From: Serratia ureilytica
GTDB taxonomy: Bacteria > Pseudomonadota > Gammaproteobacteria > Enterobacterales > Enterobacteriaceae
Reading direction: 5' to 3'
Length of the DNA: 64,000 nt
Assembly (NCBI RefSeq): GCF_013375155.1
Contig: NZ_JABXOF010000016.1
Coordinates: forward strand, 1-64,000
The notes under the pieces were generated by a model, which was not told the origin of the DNA, did no database searches, and saw only the letters and a program-made list of their open reading frames with translations. Of the stretch, positions 11,317-21,157 are shown in pieces; position 1 is the first letter of the stretch; each line of letters begins with the position of its first letter. The translations under genes and the position numbers were made by a program.

Positions 11317-12594
11317 ATGAAAATAACCCGAAAACTGCTGCCTTTGCTGGCAGCGGTGCAGTTGGCTATCGCCGGTACCGGCGCGGCTCAGGCGGCCTAT
11401 CTCTCCGTCGGCTACTTCAACGGCGGCGGCGACGTCACCGCCGGCCCCGGTGGTGACATCGACAAGCTGGACGTGACGCAAATCACCCACCTCAACTATT
11501 CGTTTGGCCTGATCTACAACGACGAGAAAGACGAAACCAATGCGGCGCTGAAAGACCCTGCTCGCCGCCACCAGATCTACCTGTCACCGAAAGTCACGGC
11601 CGATCTGCAACGTCTGCCGGTGCTGCGCAAACAGAACCCCGAGCTGAAAGTGCTGTTGTCGGTCGGAGGCTGGGGCGCACGCGGTTTCTCCGGCGCCGCC
11701 GCCACCGCGGAAAACCGGGCGATTTTCATTCGCTCCGCGTTGCAGGTGATCGAACAGTACCGGCTGGATGGGATCGATCTGGACTGGGAATACCCGGTAA
11801 ACGGCGCATGGGGTTTGGTGGAAAGCCAACCGGCAGATCGCGACAACTTCACCCTGCTGCTGAAAGAGCTTCATCAGACGCTGGGTAAAGGCAAACTGTT
11901 GACCATCGCCGTTGGCGCCAACGTCAAAAGCCCACGTGAATGGGTCGATGTAAAAAATATTGCGCCCTACCTCAATTACATCAATCTGATGACCTACGAC
12001 ATGGCTTACGGCACGCAGTACTTCAATGCCAACCTGTACGATTCAACGCGTTGGCCAACCGTAGCCGCCGCCGATCGCTACAGCGCCGATAACGTGGTAA
12101 AGCATTATCTGGCCGCCGGTCTGAAACCGGCGCAGATGAACCTGGGTATCGGTTTCTACGGCCGGGTACCGAAACGGGCGACCGAGGCGGGCATCGACTG
12201 GGACAAGCCGGACGCCGCCAAGCATCCGGTGACGCAGCCTTACTTCAGCGCGCGAGAAATCGCCCTGTTCCGCACGCTGGGATTGGATCTCAGCAAAGAC
12301 ACTTATTTTAAATACCGCGATATCGTCAACAAATTGCTCAACGATCCGCAGCAGCGTTTCCGCGAGCACTGGGATGACGACGCCAAAGTGCCATACCTGA
12401 CGCTGCAATCCGCCGAAGGCAAGCCGCTGTTCGCCATCTCGTACGAGAACCCGCGTTCGGTGGCCATCAAGGCCGATTACATTAAAAGCCAGGGATTGGG
12501 CGGTGCGATGTTCTGGGAATACGGCGCAGACGACAACAACCGGCTGGCGCAGCAGCTGGCGGAATCGCTGGGCATAAAGGGCGAGAAACGTTGA
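11317..12594 (+). CDS. chiD: secreted GH18 chitinase, ChiD type
   Basis: This 425-aa chitinase has a signal peptide (KITRKLLPLLAAVQLAIAGTG, cleavage after AAQA). The GH18 motif DGIDLDWEYP at 151-160 carries catalytic acid Glu158 and assisting Asp154/Asp156. The substrate-groove motif LLSVGGWGARGFS and the barrel end GGAMFWEYGAD are present. No chitin-binding module is visible. Serratia ChiD acts on chito-oligosaccharides and can transglycosylate (family knowledge). The ATG at 11317 has AAGGAG 6 bp upstream; the frame from 11200 is an extension. E. coli has the ydjE-ydjL sugar genes at this position. Confidence 0.9.
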   Translation: MKITRKLLPLLAAVQLAIAGTGAAQAAYLSVGYFNGGGDVTAGPGGDIDKLDVTQITHLNYSFGLIYNDEKDETNAALKDPARRHQIYLSPKVTADLQRLPVLRKQNPELKVLLSVGGWGARGFSGAAATAENRAIFIRSALQVIEQYRLDGIDLDWEYPVNGAWGLVESQPADRDNFTLLLKELHQTLGKGKLLTIAVGANVKSPREWVDVKNIAPYLNYINLMTYDMAYGTQYFNANLYDSTRWPTVAAADRYSADNVVKHYLAAGLKPAQMNLGIGFYGRVPKRATEAGIDWDKPDAAKHPVTQPYFSAREIALFRTLGLDLSKDTYFKYRDIVNKLLNDPQQRFREHWDDDAKVPYLTLQSAEGKPLFAISYENPRSVAIKADYIKSQGLGGAMFWEYGADDNNRLAQQLAESLGIKGEKR

Positions 12595-12600
12595 ATCGAC

Positions 12601-12628
12601 GGGGCGATGGCAACATCGCCCCGCTTTA
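12601..12628 (+). terminator. terminator after chiD
   Basis: A perfect 9-bp stem GGGGCGATG/CATCGCCCC with a GCAA tetraloop is followed by GCTTTA. It lies between the convergent chiD and yeaC. Confidence 0.7.
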
Positions 12629-12639
12629 GGGGGGGAGCC

Positions 12640-12912
12640 TTACTGCGGCTTGAGTTTCACCAGCGGCTCGGCAACGAACTGCTGCTTCAGCTCTTGTTTG
12701 CTCTTCATCACGATCTGCCCGTCGGTGCCGATGCTCATATGCTGCGGATCGACGTTGTTCATCGACTGCCACAGCATCACCGCCTGCAGGCTGTTTTCCT
12801 TTTGCTCCGGCGTCAGCGCCACGCCGTCCGGCCATTTGCCCAGTTCAACCGCCTGCACCAGGCGTTGGTATATCTCGGGCGTCATCGCCGCAATCAGATC
12901 TTTCATGTCCAT
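12640..12912 (-). CDS. yeaC: YeaC family protein (DUF1315)
   Basis: This is a 90-aa acidic and amphipathic protein with the DUF1315 start MDMKDLIAAMTPEIYQRLVQAVELGKWPDG and the LTPEQKENSLQAVMLWQ helix. No catalytic motif is known and the function is undefined. It sits just downstream of msrB on the same strand with a 63-bp gap, the same pairing as E. coli msrB-yeaC. Confidence 0.9.
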   Translation of the reverse strand: MDMKDLIAAMTPEIYQRLVQAVELGKWPDGVALTPEQKENSLQAVMLWQSMNNVDPQHMSIGTDGQIVMKSKQELKQQFVAEPLVKLKPQ

Positions 12913-12975
12913 CAGGGCCCTTCTCGCTTACGGAAGAATAATTAGCTGAATCGATTTTGTTGGTTAAATTACCGC

Positions 12976-13389
12976 TTAACCGGCCGTTTGATCGCCATTT
13001 TCGCCATCGGTGAAACTCAGCGAGGCGGAATTGACGCAGTAACGGTCACCGGTCGGCTGCGGGCCATCGGGGAATACATGCCCCAGGTGCGCGTCGCAGT
13101 GGCCACAGCGGATTTCAACACGATGCATATTATGTGAATTATCATCAAGATAACGGATTGCATCGGCGGAAACCGGCTCGTAAAAGCTGGGCCAGCCGCA
13201 GCCGGAATCGTATTTGGTTTCGGAATAGAACAGCGGCTGGTTACAGCACAGACAATGGTACACGCCCTCACGCTTGTTATGCAGCAATTTGCCGCTAAAC
13301 GGCGCTTCGGTGCCACGCTGTTGCGTGACATAACGTTGGATTTCATTCAGTTCCGTGACCGGATGAGCGGGGGTTGTCTCTTTAGCCAT
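12976..13389 (-). CDS. msrB: peptide methionine-(R)-S-oxide reductase
   Basis: The 137-aa protein is as long as E. coli MsrB. Zinc is held by Cys46/Cys49 (CLCC) and Cys95/Cys98 (CGHC). The catalytic Cys118 is in [12 protein letters not shown]. It reduces the R-sulfoxide of methionine in oxidised proteins using thioredoxin. It is divergent from gapA across a 348-bp regulatory gap and is followed by yeaC. Confidence 0.96.
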   Translation of the reverse strand: MAKETTPAHPVTELNEIQRYVTQQRGTEAPFSGKLLHNKREGVYHCLCCNQPLFYSETKYDSGCGWPSFYEPVSADAIRYLDDNSHNMHRVEIRCGHCDAHLGHVFPDGPQPTGDRYCVNSASLSFTDGENGDQTAG

Positions 13390-13513
13390 TTGTGCTTATC
13401 TCTGAATGTGGATAATGTCAACGAAAACAATGATTAATAATAACAAAAAATTAACACCGCTGCAGGGGTTTTTGGCCTAAACTGTAGCCCATAAAGGCCA
13501 CGTCACGATGATA

Positions 13514-13529
13514 TGTGATAGCGATCACA
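13514..13529. promoter_or_regulatory. CRP operator upstream of gapA
   Basis: TGTGATAGCGATCACA matches the CRP consensus TGTGA-N6-TCACA at every defined position and is a near-perfect palindrome. It lies about 208 bp before the gapA ATG and about 125 bp before the msrB start on the other side, so it could act on either. CRP control of gapA is reported in E. coli. Confidence 0.8.
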
Positions 13530-13686
13530 CATCTTGCGTATGCTGACTTTATACTTGGCGGCTTGTCCCCATATAACGGATGAGGCCGAGCGCAAATGGA
13601 CTGTGCAATAAGCGTGCAAAACCACCCTTCCGGTTTGACTTGCCGCAAGTATTGACACGATTCCGCTTGACGCTGGGTAAGGTTTT

Positions 13687-13701
13687 TGTAATTTTACAAC
13701 C
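13687..13701. promoter_or_regulatory. HexR-like operator upstream of gapA
   Basis: TGTAATTTTACAACC, read on the minus strand as GGTTGTAAAATTACA, matches the recalled HexR consensus TGTARTWWWAYTACA at 13 of 15 positions. It ends 36 bp before the gapA ATG. Its core GTTGTAAAATTACA is identical to the box upstream of pykA in this window. Confidence 0.6.
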
Positions 13702-13725
13702 AACCTTTTATTCACTAACAAATAG

Positions 13726-14733
<1,008 letters not shown>

Positions 14734-14758
14734 TGGCATGATGTTAAGCTGATAATGA

Positions 14759-14787
14759 GGGCGACATTTTTTTGTCGCCCTTTTTTT
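14759..14787 (+). terminator. rho-independent terminator of gapA
   Basis: A 7-bp stem GGGCGAC/GTCGCCC with an ATTTTTTT loop is followed by seven T. Confidence 0.9.
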
Positions 14788-14927
14788 ACCCGTCATCTTT
14801 CGAGTCACAGCGTTGTTCGCTGCACACACTCACCTCAGTCACTGTCTAAGCATGCGCCTGAGGGCCTGGTTGTGACCCGAAAGCTAATAGGGTCCATTTC
14901 TATTTCCGGCAAACAATAGGTTATGAA

Positions 14928-15803
14928 ATGAACGAGAAAATTTTCACCCTGCCCGTTTCCGAACAGATTTCTCCTTATATCAGCCAGCGCCAACTCGATG
15001 AGCTGGGCGTGGTGGTCGTGTCGCACCCGAAAGTGCGCGCGGCGGTCGCACTGCAGGGTGCGCATTTGCTGGCCTGGCAGCCTAGCGGTGAGCAGCCGGT
15101 AATTTGGCTCAGCAACAACACGCCTTTCGCCAAAGGCAAGGCCATCCGCGGTGGCGTGCCGATCTGTTGGCCGTGGTTCGGCCCGGTGGCGCAACCCTCC
15201 CACGGGTTCGCTCGCAACCAGCCCTGGAGCCTGACGGCGCACGATGAAGATGACAACGGCGTCATCCTGACCTTTACGCTGAAAGACAATGAGCAGACCC
15301 GCAAGCTGTGGCCGCACGCCTTCACGCTGATTGCTCGCTTCAAGCTGGGTGAAGAGTGCGAGATCGAACTGGAATCGCACGGCGATTATCAAGCCACGGC
15401 GGCGCTGCACAGCTACTTCCAGGTTGGCGATATCGATCGGGTCAGCGTGGCGGGCCTGGGTGAACCTTATATTGATAAGGTGGCGGGCGGCGTCGAAGCG
15501 CGTCAGACGGGCGAAGTGACCTTCGTCGGCCAAACTGACCGCGTCTATACCCGTCCGGAGGCCTTCAGCCTGATCCGCGATCCGGCGCTCGCACGCACCA
15601 TCGAGGTTCATCACCATCATATGAGCGACGTTATCGCCTGGAACCCCGGCGTAGAGCTTTCCTGCAGCATGGGAGACATGCCGAACGACGGTTACAAGAC
15701 CATGGTCTGCGTTGAGACCGGGCGCGTCAGCAAACCGCTGGTCGCCGCCGGCGAACAACCCGCCCGTTTGGGTGTGACCTTCCGCAGCCGTAAAAAGGCC
15801 TGA
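14928..15803 (+). CDS. yeaD: D-hexose-6-phosphate epimerase-like protein YeaD
   Basis: This 291-aa aldose-1-epimerase superfamily protein is close to E. coli YeaD. Motifs are IRGGVPICWPWFGP, HGFARNQPW (catalytic His region), ALHSYFQVGDI and VAWNPG-like IAWNPGVELS. It probably interconverts the alpha and beta anomers of glucose 6-phosphate in the cytoplasm. It follows gapA by 194 bp, past the gapA terminator, so it has its own promoter. Confidence 0.93.
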   Translation: MNEKIFTLPVSEQISPYISQRQLDELGVVVVSHPKVRAAVALQGAHLLAWQPSGEQPVIWLSNNTPFAKGKAIRGGVPICWPWFGPVAQPSHGFARNQPWSLTAHDEDDNGVILTFTLKDNEQTRKLWPHAFTLIARFKLGEECEIELESHGDYQATAALHSYFQVGDIDRVSVAGLGEPYIDKVAGGVEARQTGEVTFVGQTDRVYTRPEAFSLIRDPALARTIEVHHHHMSDVIAWNPGVELSCSMGDMPNDGYKTMVCVETGRVSKPLVAAGEQPARLGVTFRSRKKA

Positions 15804-15836
15804 AACCCCGTGCGCGCCAGCGCACTACGGATGTGC

Positions 15837-15861
15837 AAAAGGGGCGCTTGCGCCCCTTTTT
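15837..15861. terminator. bidirectional terminator between yeaD and mipA
   Basis: AAAA, a stem GGGGCG/CGCCCC with a CTTG loop, then TTTTT. The A and T runs let it serve yeaD on plus and mipA on minus. Confidence 0.8.
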
Positions 15862-15897
15862 GATGCACGCCATGCACGCTTATCGTGCAATGCGCGA

Positions 15898-16662
15898 TTA
15901 GAAGGTGTAGCTCACACCCGTCATCAGCAAACCGGTGTAAGATTTATCCACCATCGGGCTGTCTTTCACTTCATCCGACAACTTCACATAGCGGCCGAGG
16001 AAGAAGGCGTTCCAGCTCTTGTTGATCTGGTAATTGGCGCTCAGCTCGAGATACGGCGCCCAACTATCGCTCGGGGTGTAGCTGTCCAGACCGCTGCGGC
16101 GCGATTCATTGGCGCTGACGCCATAGTAATATTTGTTCTGGTTTTTGCTGTTCCACATCACGCCTACGCCCGGAACCAGCGTCAACGCGTCCAGATCAAA
16201 CTTGTACAGATAAGCCACATCGCCCACCAGCCCGTTGCTGTAGTTCAGCGTGTCGCCGGTGAAGGTGGTGCGAATGGTGCCCCACTCTGCGTTGTGTGAA
16301 TAGGCCAGGCCGGCCATCAGCGTGCCGCGACGCTTGTCGAGACGCTTCATGCGATCGTCGTCGCTGTCGCCCGGACGGTAGCCCCATGGCGTGTAATACC
16401 CCATGATGCTCAGCTGATTTTCTTGATCTTTCCACAGGTAGTAACCGGCGGTCAGAGTACGGAAGTAGAAGTCGTCACCTTCATAGTCGATGACGGGCAC
16501 CGGATAAACGCGATCCTGATAACCGCGATACGGGTCCGGGCTAACCAGCGCGGCAGCACCCAGTGACCAGGTTCCCGCCTGGGCACTTTGCGCACAAACC
16601 ATTGCGGAAGCGATAATTGCTAGCGTTTTGAGTTTTGAAATCTTCACTGGTTCTTTTTCCAT
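15898..16662 (-). CDS. mipA: MipA/OmpV family outer membrane protein
   Basis: This 254-aa protein has a signal peptide (KLKTLAIIASAMVCAQSAQA) and a beta-barrel body ending in an aromatic terminal pattern, GLLMTGVSYTF. It contains MipA hallmarks VYPVPVIDYEGDDFYFR, NQNKYYYGVS and DSWAPYLELSA. E. coli MipA scaffolds the transglycosylase MltA with PBP1B. The start may be a few codons inside the frame, at the Lys-Ile-Ser-Lys stretch. It is convergent with yeaD and divergent from prkA, as in E. coli. Confidence 0.9.
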   Translation of the reverse strand: MEKEPVKISKLKTLAIIASAMVCAQSAQAGTWSLGAAALVSPDPYRGYQDRVYPVPVIDYEGDDFYFRTLTAGYYLWKDQENQLSIMGYYTPWGYRPGDSDDDRMKRLDKRRGTLMAGLAYSHNAEWGTIRTTFTGDTLNYSNGLVGDVAYLYKFDLDALTLVPGVGVMWNSKNQNKYYYGVSANESRRSGLDSYTPSDSWAPYLELSANYQINKSWNAFFLGRYVKLSDEVKDSPMVDKSYTGLLMTGVSYTF

Positions 16663-17088
16663 AAATTACAGGGTTAATAGCCGCAATAGTTTATGTGAAA
16701 ATTTAGTTACGCGCCTAATCTTTACAATAGAAAACGACCAAGATCGAATAACTTATAGCGGAATTATGAATTAATCATGGCGGAACGGTGACGATTCATG
16801 CCGCAGGCCGCGCCAGACAAGGCATTTGGTTATCCCGGCAATAACTGAGTCATTGATATGACTTAAAAAAAGCTTTTTCTACGGCAGGAAATTTTCCGGC
16901 AAGCAAACTAAGCTTAAATCAGAAGGTGAATTTATCCTGGGCCCAGTGGCATACAGCGCAACTCGCGATAATAAGCGCACCAAGTTGGCATACGGGTTGC
17001 TGTACTCAGGCGTATTCTCATCTTTCGGGAGCCAGAACACTATCACACGCTCTCTTTAACCTGTGCTAATAACGAAAGGACGGGCATC
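16663..17088. other. mipA-prkA divergent intergenic region
   Basis: This 426-bp gap is AT-richer than the genes. It contains a sigma-54-type promoter at 16986, annotated separately. No clear upstream activator pair was identified by eye. The rest shows no credible ORF. Confidence 0.6.
16986..17001 (+). promoter_or_regulatory. sigma-54 (RpoN) promoter for prkA-yeaH
   Basis: TGGCATACGGGTTGCT fits TGGCAYR-N4-TTGCW, with GG and GC at the -24/-12 spacing. The predicted transcription start is near 17012, leaving a leader of about 77 nt before prkA. NtrC/RpoN control of yeaGH is known in E. coli. Confidence 0.75.
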
Positions 17089-19023
17089 ATGAACATATTT
17101 GACCACTATCGCCAGCGCTACGAAGCTGCCAAGGACGAAGAGTTCACACTGCAGGAATTTCTTACCATTTGCCGGCAAGATCGCAGTGCCTATGCCAACG
17201 CGGCCGAACGTCTGCTGATGGCTATCGGTGAACCTGTGATGGTCGACACTGCGCTAGAATCACGCCTGTCGCGCCTGTTCTCCAACCGCGTGATCGCACG
17301 CTATCCGGCCTTCGAAGAGTTCTACGGCATGGAAGAGGCCATCGAACAGATCGTCTCTTACCTGAAACACGCCGCTCAGGGCCTGGAAGAGAAGAAACAG
17401 ATCCTTTACCTGCTGGGCCCGGTGGGCGGCGGCAAGTCCTCGCTGGCGGAACGTCTGAAAGCGCTGATGCAGCGCGTGCCCATCTACACCCTCAGCGCCA
17501 ACGGCGAACGCAGCCCGGTCAACGATCATCCGCTGTGCCTGTTCAATCCGCAGGAAGATGCCACGATCCTGGAAAAAGAGTTCAATATCCCAAGTCGCTA
17601 TCTCGGCACCATCATGTCGCCGTGGGCGGCGAAGCGCCTGCATGAGTTCGGTGGCGATATCACCAAGTTTAAAGTCGTGAAAGTGCGCCCTTCCATTCTG
17701 GAACAGATCGCCATCGCCAAAACCGAGCCGGGCGATGAGAACAACCAGGACATCTCGGCACTGGTCGGTAAAGTGGACATCCGTAAACTGGAGAACCACG
17801 CGCAGAACGATCCGGACGCCTACGGCTATTCCGGCGCCCTGTGCCGCGCCAACCAGGGGATTATGGAATTCGTCGAGATGTTCAAAGCGCCGATCAAGGT
17901 GCTGCATCCGCTGCTGACCGCAACCCAGGAAGGCAACTACAACGGCACCGAAGGCATCTCCGCCCTGCCGTTCAGCGGCATTATTCTGGCGCACTCCAAC
18001 GAATCCGAGTGGGTGACCTTCCGTAACAACAAGAACAACGAAGCGTTCCTCGACCGCGTGTATATCGTCAAGGTGCCTTACTGCCTGCGCGTGTCGGAAG
18101 AGATCAAAATTTACGACAAGCTTCTGGATCACAGTGAGCTGACCCATGCGCCCTGCGCGCCGGGCACGCTGGAAACGCTGGCGCGCTTTAGCGTGCTGTC
18201 GCGGCTGAAAGAGCCCGAAAACTCGAGCATCTACTCGAAAATGCGCGTGTATGACGGTGAAAGTCTCAAAGATACCGACCCGAAAGCCAAGTCCTATCAG
18301 GAATACCGCGACTACGCCGGGGTTGACGAAGGCATGAACGGCCTCTCCACCCGTTTCGCCTTTAAAATCCTCTCGCGGGTATTCAACTTCGATCACGCCG
18401 AGGTGGCAGCCAACCCGGTGCACCTGTTCTATGTGCTGGAACAGCAGATCGAGCGCGAACAGTTCCCGCAGGATTTGGCGGAGAAATACCTGGAGCACCT
18501 GAAAGGCTATCTGATCCCGAAATACGCCGAGTTTATCGGCAAAGAGATCCAGACCGCCTATCTGGAATCCTACTCGGAATACGGACAGAACATTTTTGAC
18601 CGCTACGTCACCTATGCCGACTTCTGGATCCAGGATCAGGAGTATCGCGATCCCGACACCGGCCAGCTGTTCGACCGCGAGTCCCTGAACGCCGAACTGG
18701 AGAAAATTGAAAAACCGGCCGGCATCAGCAACCCGAAAGATTTCCGCAACGAAATCGTGAACTTCGTGCTGCGCGCCCGCGCCAACAACAACGGCCGCAA
18801 CCCGAACTGGACCAGCTACGAGAAGCTGCGCACCGTGATTGAGAAAAAGATGTTCTCCAATACCGAAGAACTGTTGCCGGTGATTTCGTTCAACGCCAAA
18901 ACATCGACGGACGAGCAGAAAAAACACGACGACTTCGTCGATCGCATGATGGAGAAAGGCTATACCCGCAAGCAGGTGCGCCTGCTGTGTGAATGGTATC
19001 TGCGGGTCAGAAAATCCTCATAA
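17089..19023 (+). CDS. prkA: serine protein kinase PrkA (YeaG)
   Basis: This 644-aa protein has an N-terminal AAA+ module with Walker A GPVGGGKS at 110-117 and a C-terminal PrkA kinase domain. It is nearly collinear with E. coli YeaG. The family phosphorylates serine/threonine residues; in E. coli YeaG acts with YeaH in adaptation to sustained nitrogen starvation. The ATG at 17089 follows AAAGGA and GGGC. It is the first gene of the prkA-yeaH pair, which sits behind a sigma-54 promoter. Confidence 0.96.
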   Translation: MNIFDHYRQRYEAAKDEEFTLQEFLTICRQDRSAYANAAERLLMAIGEPVMVDTALESRLSRLFSNRVIARYPAFEEFYGMEEAIEQIVSYLKHAAQGLEEKKQILYLLGPVGGGKSSLAERLKALMQRVPIYTLSANGERSPVNDHPLCLFNPQEDATILEKEFNIPSRYLGTIMSPWAAKRLHEFGGDITKFKVVKVRPSILEQIAIAKTEPGDENNQDISALVGKVDIRKLENHAQNDPDAYGYSGALCRANQGIMEFVEMFKAPIKVLHPLLTATQEGNYNGTEGISALPFSGIILAHSNESEWVTFRNNKNNEAFLDRVYIVKVPYCLRVSEEIKIYDKLLDHSELTHAPCAPGTLETLARFSVLSRLKEPENSSIYSKMRVYDGESLKDTDPKAKSYQEYRDYAGVDEGMNGLSTRFAFKILSRVFNFDHAEVAANPVHLFYVLEQQIEREQFPQDLAEKYLEHLKGYLIPKYAEFIGKEIQTAYLESYSEYGQNIFDRYVTYADFWIQDQEYRDPDTGQLFDRESLNAELEKIEKPAGISNPKDFRNEIVNFVLRARANNNGRNPNWTSYEKLRTVIEKKMFSNTEELLPVISFNAKTSTDEQKKHDDFVDRMMEKGYTRKQVRLLCEWYLRVRKSS

Positions 19024-19053
19024 CGCCTCAGGTAAGCGGCATTATCAGGGCCA

Positions 19054-19111
19054 TGTCCATAGTCATGGACGTTGCAGCGCAGCCCACGGAGGGGCTGACA
19101 CATTGCGCTGC
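19054..19111 (+). other. structured intercistronic RNA between prkA and yeaH
   Basis: The 132-nt gap can form two elements. One is a hairpin GTCCAT-AGTC-ATGGAC at 19054-19069. The other is a nested stem GCAGCGCA (19074-19081) with TGCGCTGC (19104-19111) that encloses GCCC/GGGC. No T run follows, so a processing or stability role is more likely than termination (inference). Confidence 0.45.
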
Positions 19112-19155
19112 CGCGGCCGGGACATGAAGAGTTGGCAACGTCGTTTGGGGGAAGT

Positions 19156-20424
19156 ATGGCCTATTTCATTGACCGGCGGCTGAACGGCAAAAACAAGAGC
19201 ACGGTGAACCGCCAGCGCTTCTTGCGCCGTTACAAGTCGCAAATCAAACAGTCGATTGCCGAAGCCATCAACAAGCGTTCGGTCACCGACGTAGACAGCG
19301 GGGAGTCAGTCTCTATCCCCACTGACGATATCAACGAACCGATGTTTCATCAGGGGCGCGGCGGCACGCGCCATCGCGTTCACCCGGGCAATGACCACTT
19401 CGTGCAGAACGATCGCGTCGAACGGCCTCAGGGCGGCGCAGGCGGTGGCGGCGGCCAGGGCAACGCCAGCCAGGACGGTGAAGGCCAGGATGAGTTCGTC
19501 TTCCAGATATCCAAAGACGAGTACCTCGATCTTTTGTTCGAGGATCTCGCCCTGCCCAACCTGAAAAAGAATCAGTACAAGCAGCTGACCGAGTTCAAAA
19601 CCCACCGCGCCGGCTATACCGCTAACGGCGTGCCGGCCAACATCAGCGTCGTGCGTTCGCTGCAAAACTCGCTGGCGCGGCGTACCGCCATGACCGCCGG
19701 TAAAAGGCGCGCGTTGCACGAACTGGAAGACGCGCTGACCCAGTTGGAAAACACCGAGCCGGTGCAACTGCTGGAAGAAGAGCGGCTGCGCAAAGAGATT
19801 GCCGAACTGCGCAAGAAAATCGAAAGCGTGCCGTTTATCGACACCTTCGATCTGCGTTACAAAAACTACGAGCGTCGGCCGGAGCCCTCCAGCCAGGCGG
19901 TGATGTTCTGCCTGATGGACGTATCCGGTTCGATGGATCAGGCCACCAAAGACATGGCCAAACGTTTTTACATTCTGCTTTATCTGTTCCTGAGCCGAAC
20001 CTACAAAAACGTCGAGGTGGTCTATATTCGCCATCACACCCAGGCGAAAGAGGTGGACGAGCAGGAGTTCTTCTATTCGCAGGAAACCGGCGGCACCATC
20101 GTCTCCAGCGCATTGAAACTGATGAACGACGTGGTCGAAGAGCGTTACGATCCGGCGCAATGGAATATCTACGCCGCGCAGGCGTCGGACGGGGACAACT
20201 GGGCCGACGATTCACCGCTGTGTCACGAGCTGTTGGCGAAGAAGATCCTGCCAATGGTGCGGTACTACAGCTACATCGAAATCACTCGCCGCGCTCACCA
20301 AACGCTGTGGCGCGAATACGAAGATCTGCAAGCGAAATTCGACAACTTCGCCATGCAGCATATCCGCGAACCGGACGATATCTATCCGGTATTCCGCGAA
20401 CTGTTCCGCAAACAGACCGCGTGA
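19156..20424 (+). CDS. yeaH: YeaH/YhbH family VWA-like protein, partner of PrkA
   Basis: This 422-aa protein starts [21 protein letters not shown], like E. coli YeaH. A glycine-rich linker follows near residue 95. The C-terminal half has a VWA/MIDAS-like motif MDVSGSMDQ near 253. It acts with PrkA/YeaG in nitrogen-starvation response; the biochemical role is unclear. The ATG at 19156 is used rather than the in-frame start at 19132, as it gives the conserved N-terminus. A terminator follows at 20446. Confidence 0.95.
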   Translation: MAYFIDRRLNGKNKSTVNRQRFLRRYKSQIKQSIAEAINKRSVTDVDSGESVSIPTDDINEPMFHQGRGGTRHRVHPGNDHFVQNDRVERPQGGAGGGGGQGNASQDGEGQDEFVFQISKDEYLDLLFEDLALPNLKKNQYKQLTEFKTHRAGYTANGVPANISVVRSLQNSLARRTAMTAGKRRALHELEDALTQLENTEPVQLLEEERLRKEIAELRKKIESVPFIDTFDLRYKNYERRPEPSSQAVMFCLMDVSGSMDQATKDMAKRFYILLYLFLSRTYKNVEVVYIRHHTQAKEVDEQEFFYSQETGGTIVSSALKLMNDVVEERYDPAQWNIYAAQASDGDNWADDSPLCHELLAKKILPMVRYYSYIEITRRAHQTLWREYEDLQAKFDNFAMQHIREPDDIYPVFRELFRKQTA

Positions 20425-20445
20425 ATAATATCGCGGTAATCATAG

Positions 20446-20480
20446 CAGCCGGAGAACCCGTTTTCCGGCTGTTTCTTTTT
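20446..20480 (+). terminator. rho-independent terminator of yeaH
   Basis: An 8-bp stem CAGCCGGA/TCCGGCTG is followed by TTTCTTTTT. Confidence 0.8.
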
Positions 20481-20752
20481 CACCCTGATATATCCCTCAC
20501 ACATAAATTTTGACCTTCACCGGCAAAATAATAAGCCGCATTATCCCGAATGACGACCTCTATTATTATTTCTTCTGAGGTTATTCCTAAACCTTCACAT
20601 CCTCCCTCATGCGTCTTGATGGGAATATTCCCATTCAGTTATCGTTAACACACGCATCGGGTTCCACCCTAAGCGAAATTTGACTCATTTTATTTTCTAT
20701 GGCTTCTCAGCCCGCTTCGGCGGGCAATTTACCTGTCAGCAGGTTAGACACC
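20481..20752. other. intergenic region before the YmgB-like gene
   Basis: This is AT-rich and apparently non-coding. The only clear structure is GCCCGC-TTCG-GCGGGC at 20710-20725, a UUCG-capped hairpin 27 bp before the next ATG, which may lie in its 5' leader. TTGACT near 20682 could be a -35 box; no convincing -10 was seen. Confidence 0.4.
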
Positions 20753-20983
20753 ATGATCGATTACACCCTCTATGGCCTCAACAAGAATGATGTTGATGAA
20801 TACCATAAGCAAATCTGCTGCCTGCTCGGCAAAAGCGTGCTGCTGGTGCTCATCGCCAACAAACCGATCACCAAACAGAATCTGCTGGCCAGTCTTATTC
20901 AGGAAGTTGAACAACAGCACGACGAGTATTTTCAAAAATTGCATCGAGCGGCAATAGAAATGATCGGCGTTAACGGGCGCTAG
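20753..20983 (+). CDS. YmgB/AriR-like small regulatory protein
   Basis: This 76-aa all-helical, hydrophilic protein is predicted from the ATG at 20753. The stretch LGKSVLLVLIANKPITKQNLLASLIQEVE fits the pattern of the E. coli connector family (YcgZ, YmgB/AriR), with a conserved LG start, a central NK-pI-TK turn and a C-terminal amphipathic helix. Those proteins modulate biofilm and acid responses, often through Rcs signalling. Assignment is by pattern only. A 32-codon membrane ORF starts 6 bp after the stop, so the two may form an operon. Confidence 0.55.
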   Translation: MIDYTLYGLNKNDVDEYHKQICCLLGKSVLLVLIANKPITKQNLLASLIQEVEQQHDEYFQKLHRAAIEMIGVNGR

Positions 20984-20989
20984 ATCGAT

Positions 20990-21088
20990 ATGCGCAAGGC
21001 GGAAATCTACGCCATTATTGCCGCCGTCGTGGTGTTGATTATGCTGTTAATAATGAACTCCGGCAGCGATATCAGCGCTTATCCCTAA
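20990..21088 (+). CDS. putative 32-aa single-span membrane protein
   Basis: The frame from ATG 20990 encodes a charged N-terminus (MRKAEIY), one hydrophobic helix (AIIAAVVVLIMLLIMN) and a short polar tail ending SAYP. It starts 6 bp after the stop of the YmgB-like gene. The shape is that of bacterial small inner-membrane regulators, but the family was not recognised and no strong Shine-Dalgarno is visible, so coupling to the upstream gene is likely if it is real. Confidence 0.5.
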   Translation: MRKAEIYAIIAAVVVLIMLLIMNSGSDISAYP

Positions 21089-21157
21089 TGTGAAGCGCAG
21101 CACTCCTTTGCCGCAAGGTGCCTCTTTTTTGGCCCGAAGCGCGTTTCTGCCCGGGTT

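Noticed and set aside
17260-18927. 555-codon open frame antisense to prkA
   Set aside because: Full overlap with a highly conserved kinase gene, low-complexity composition and no motif.
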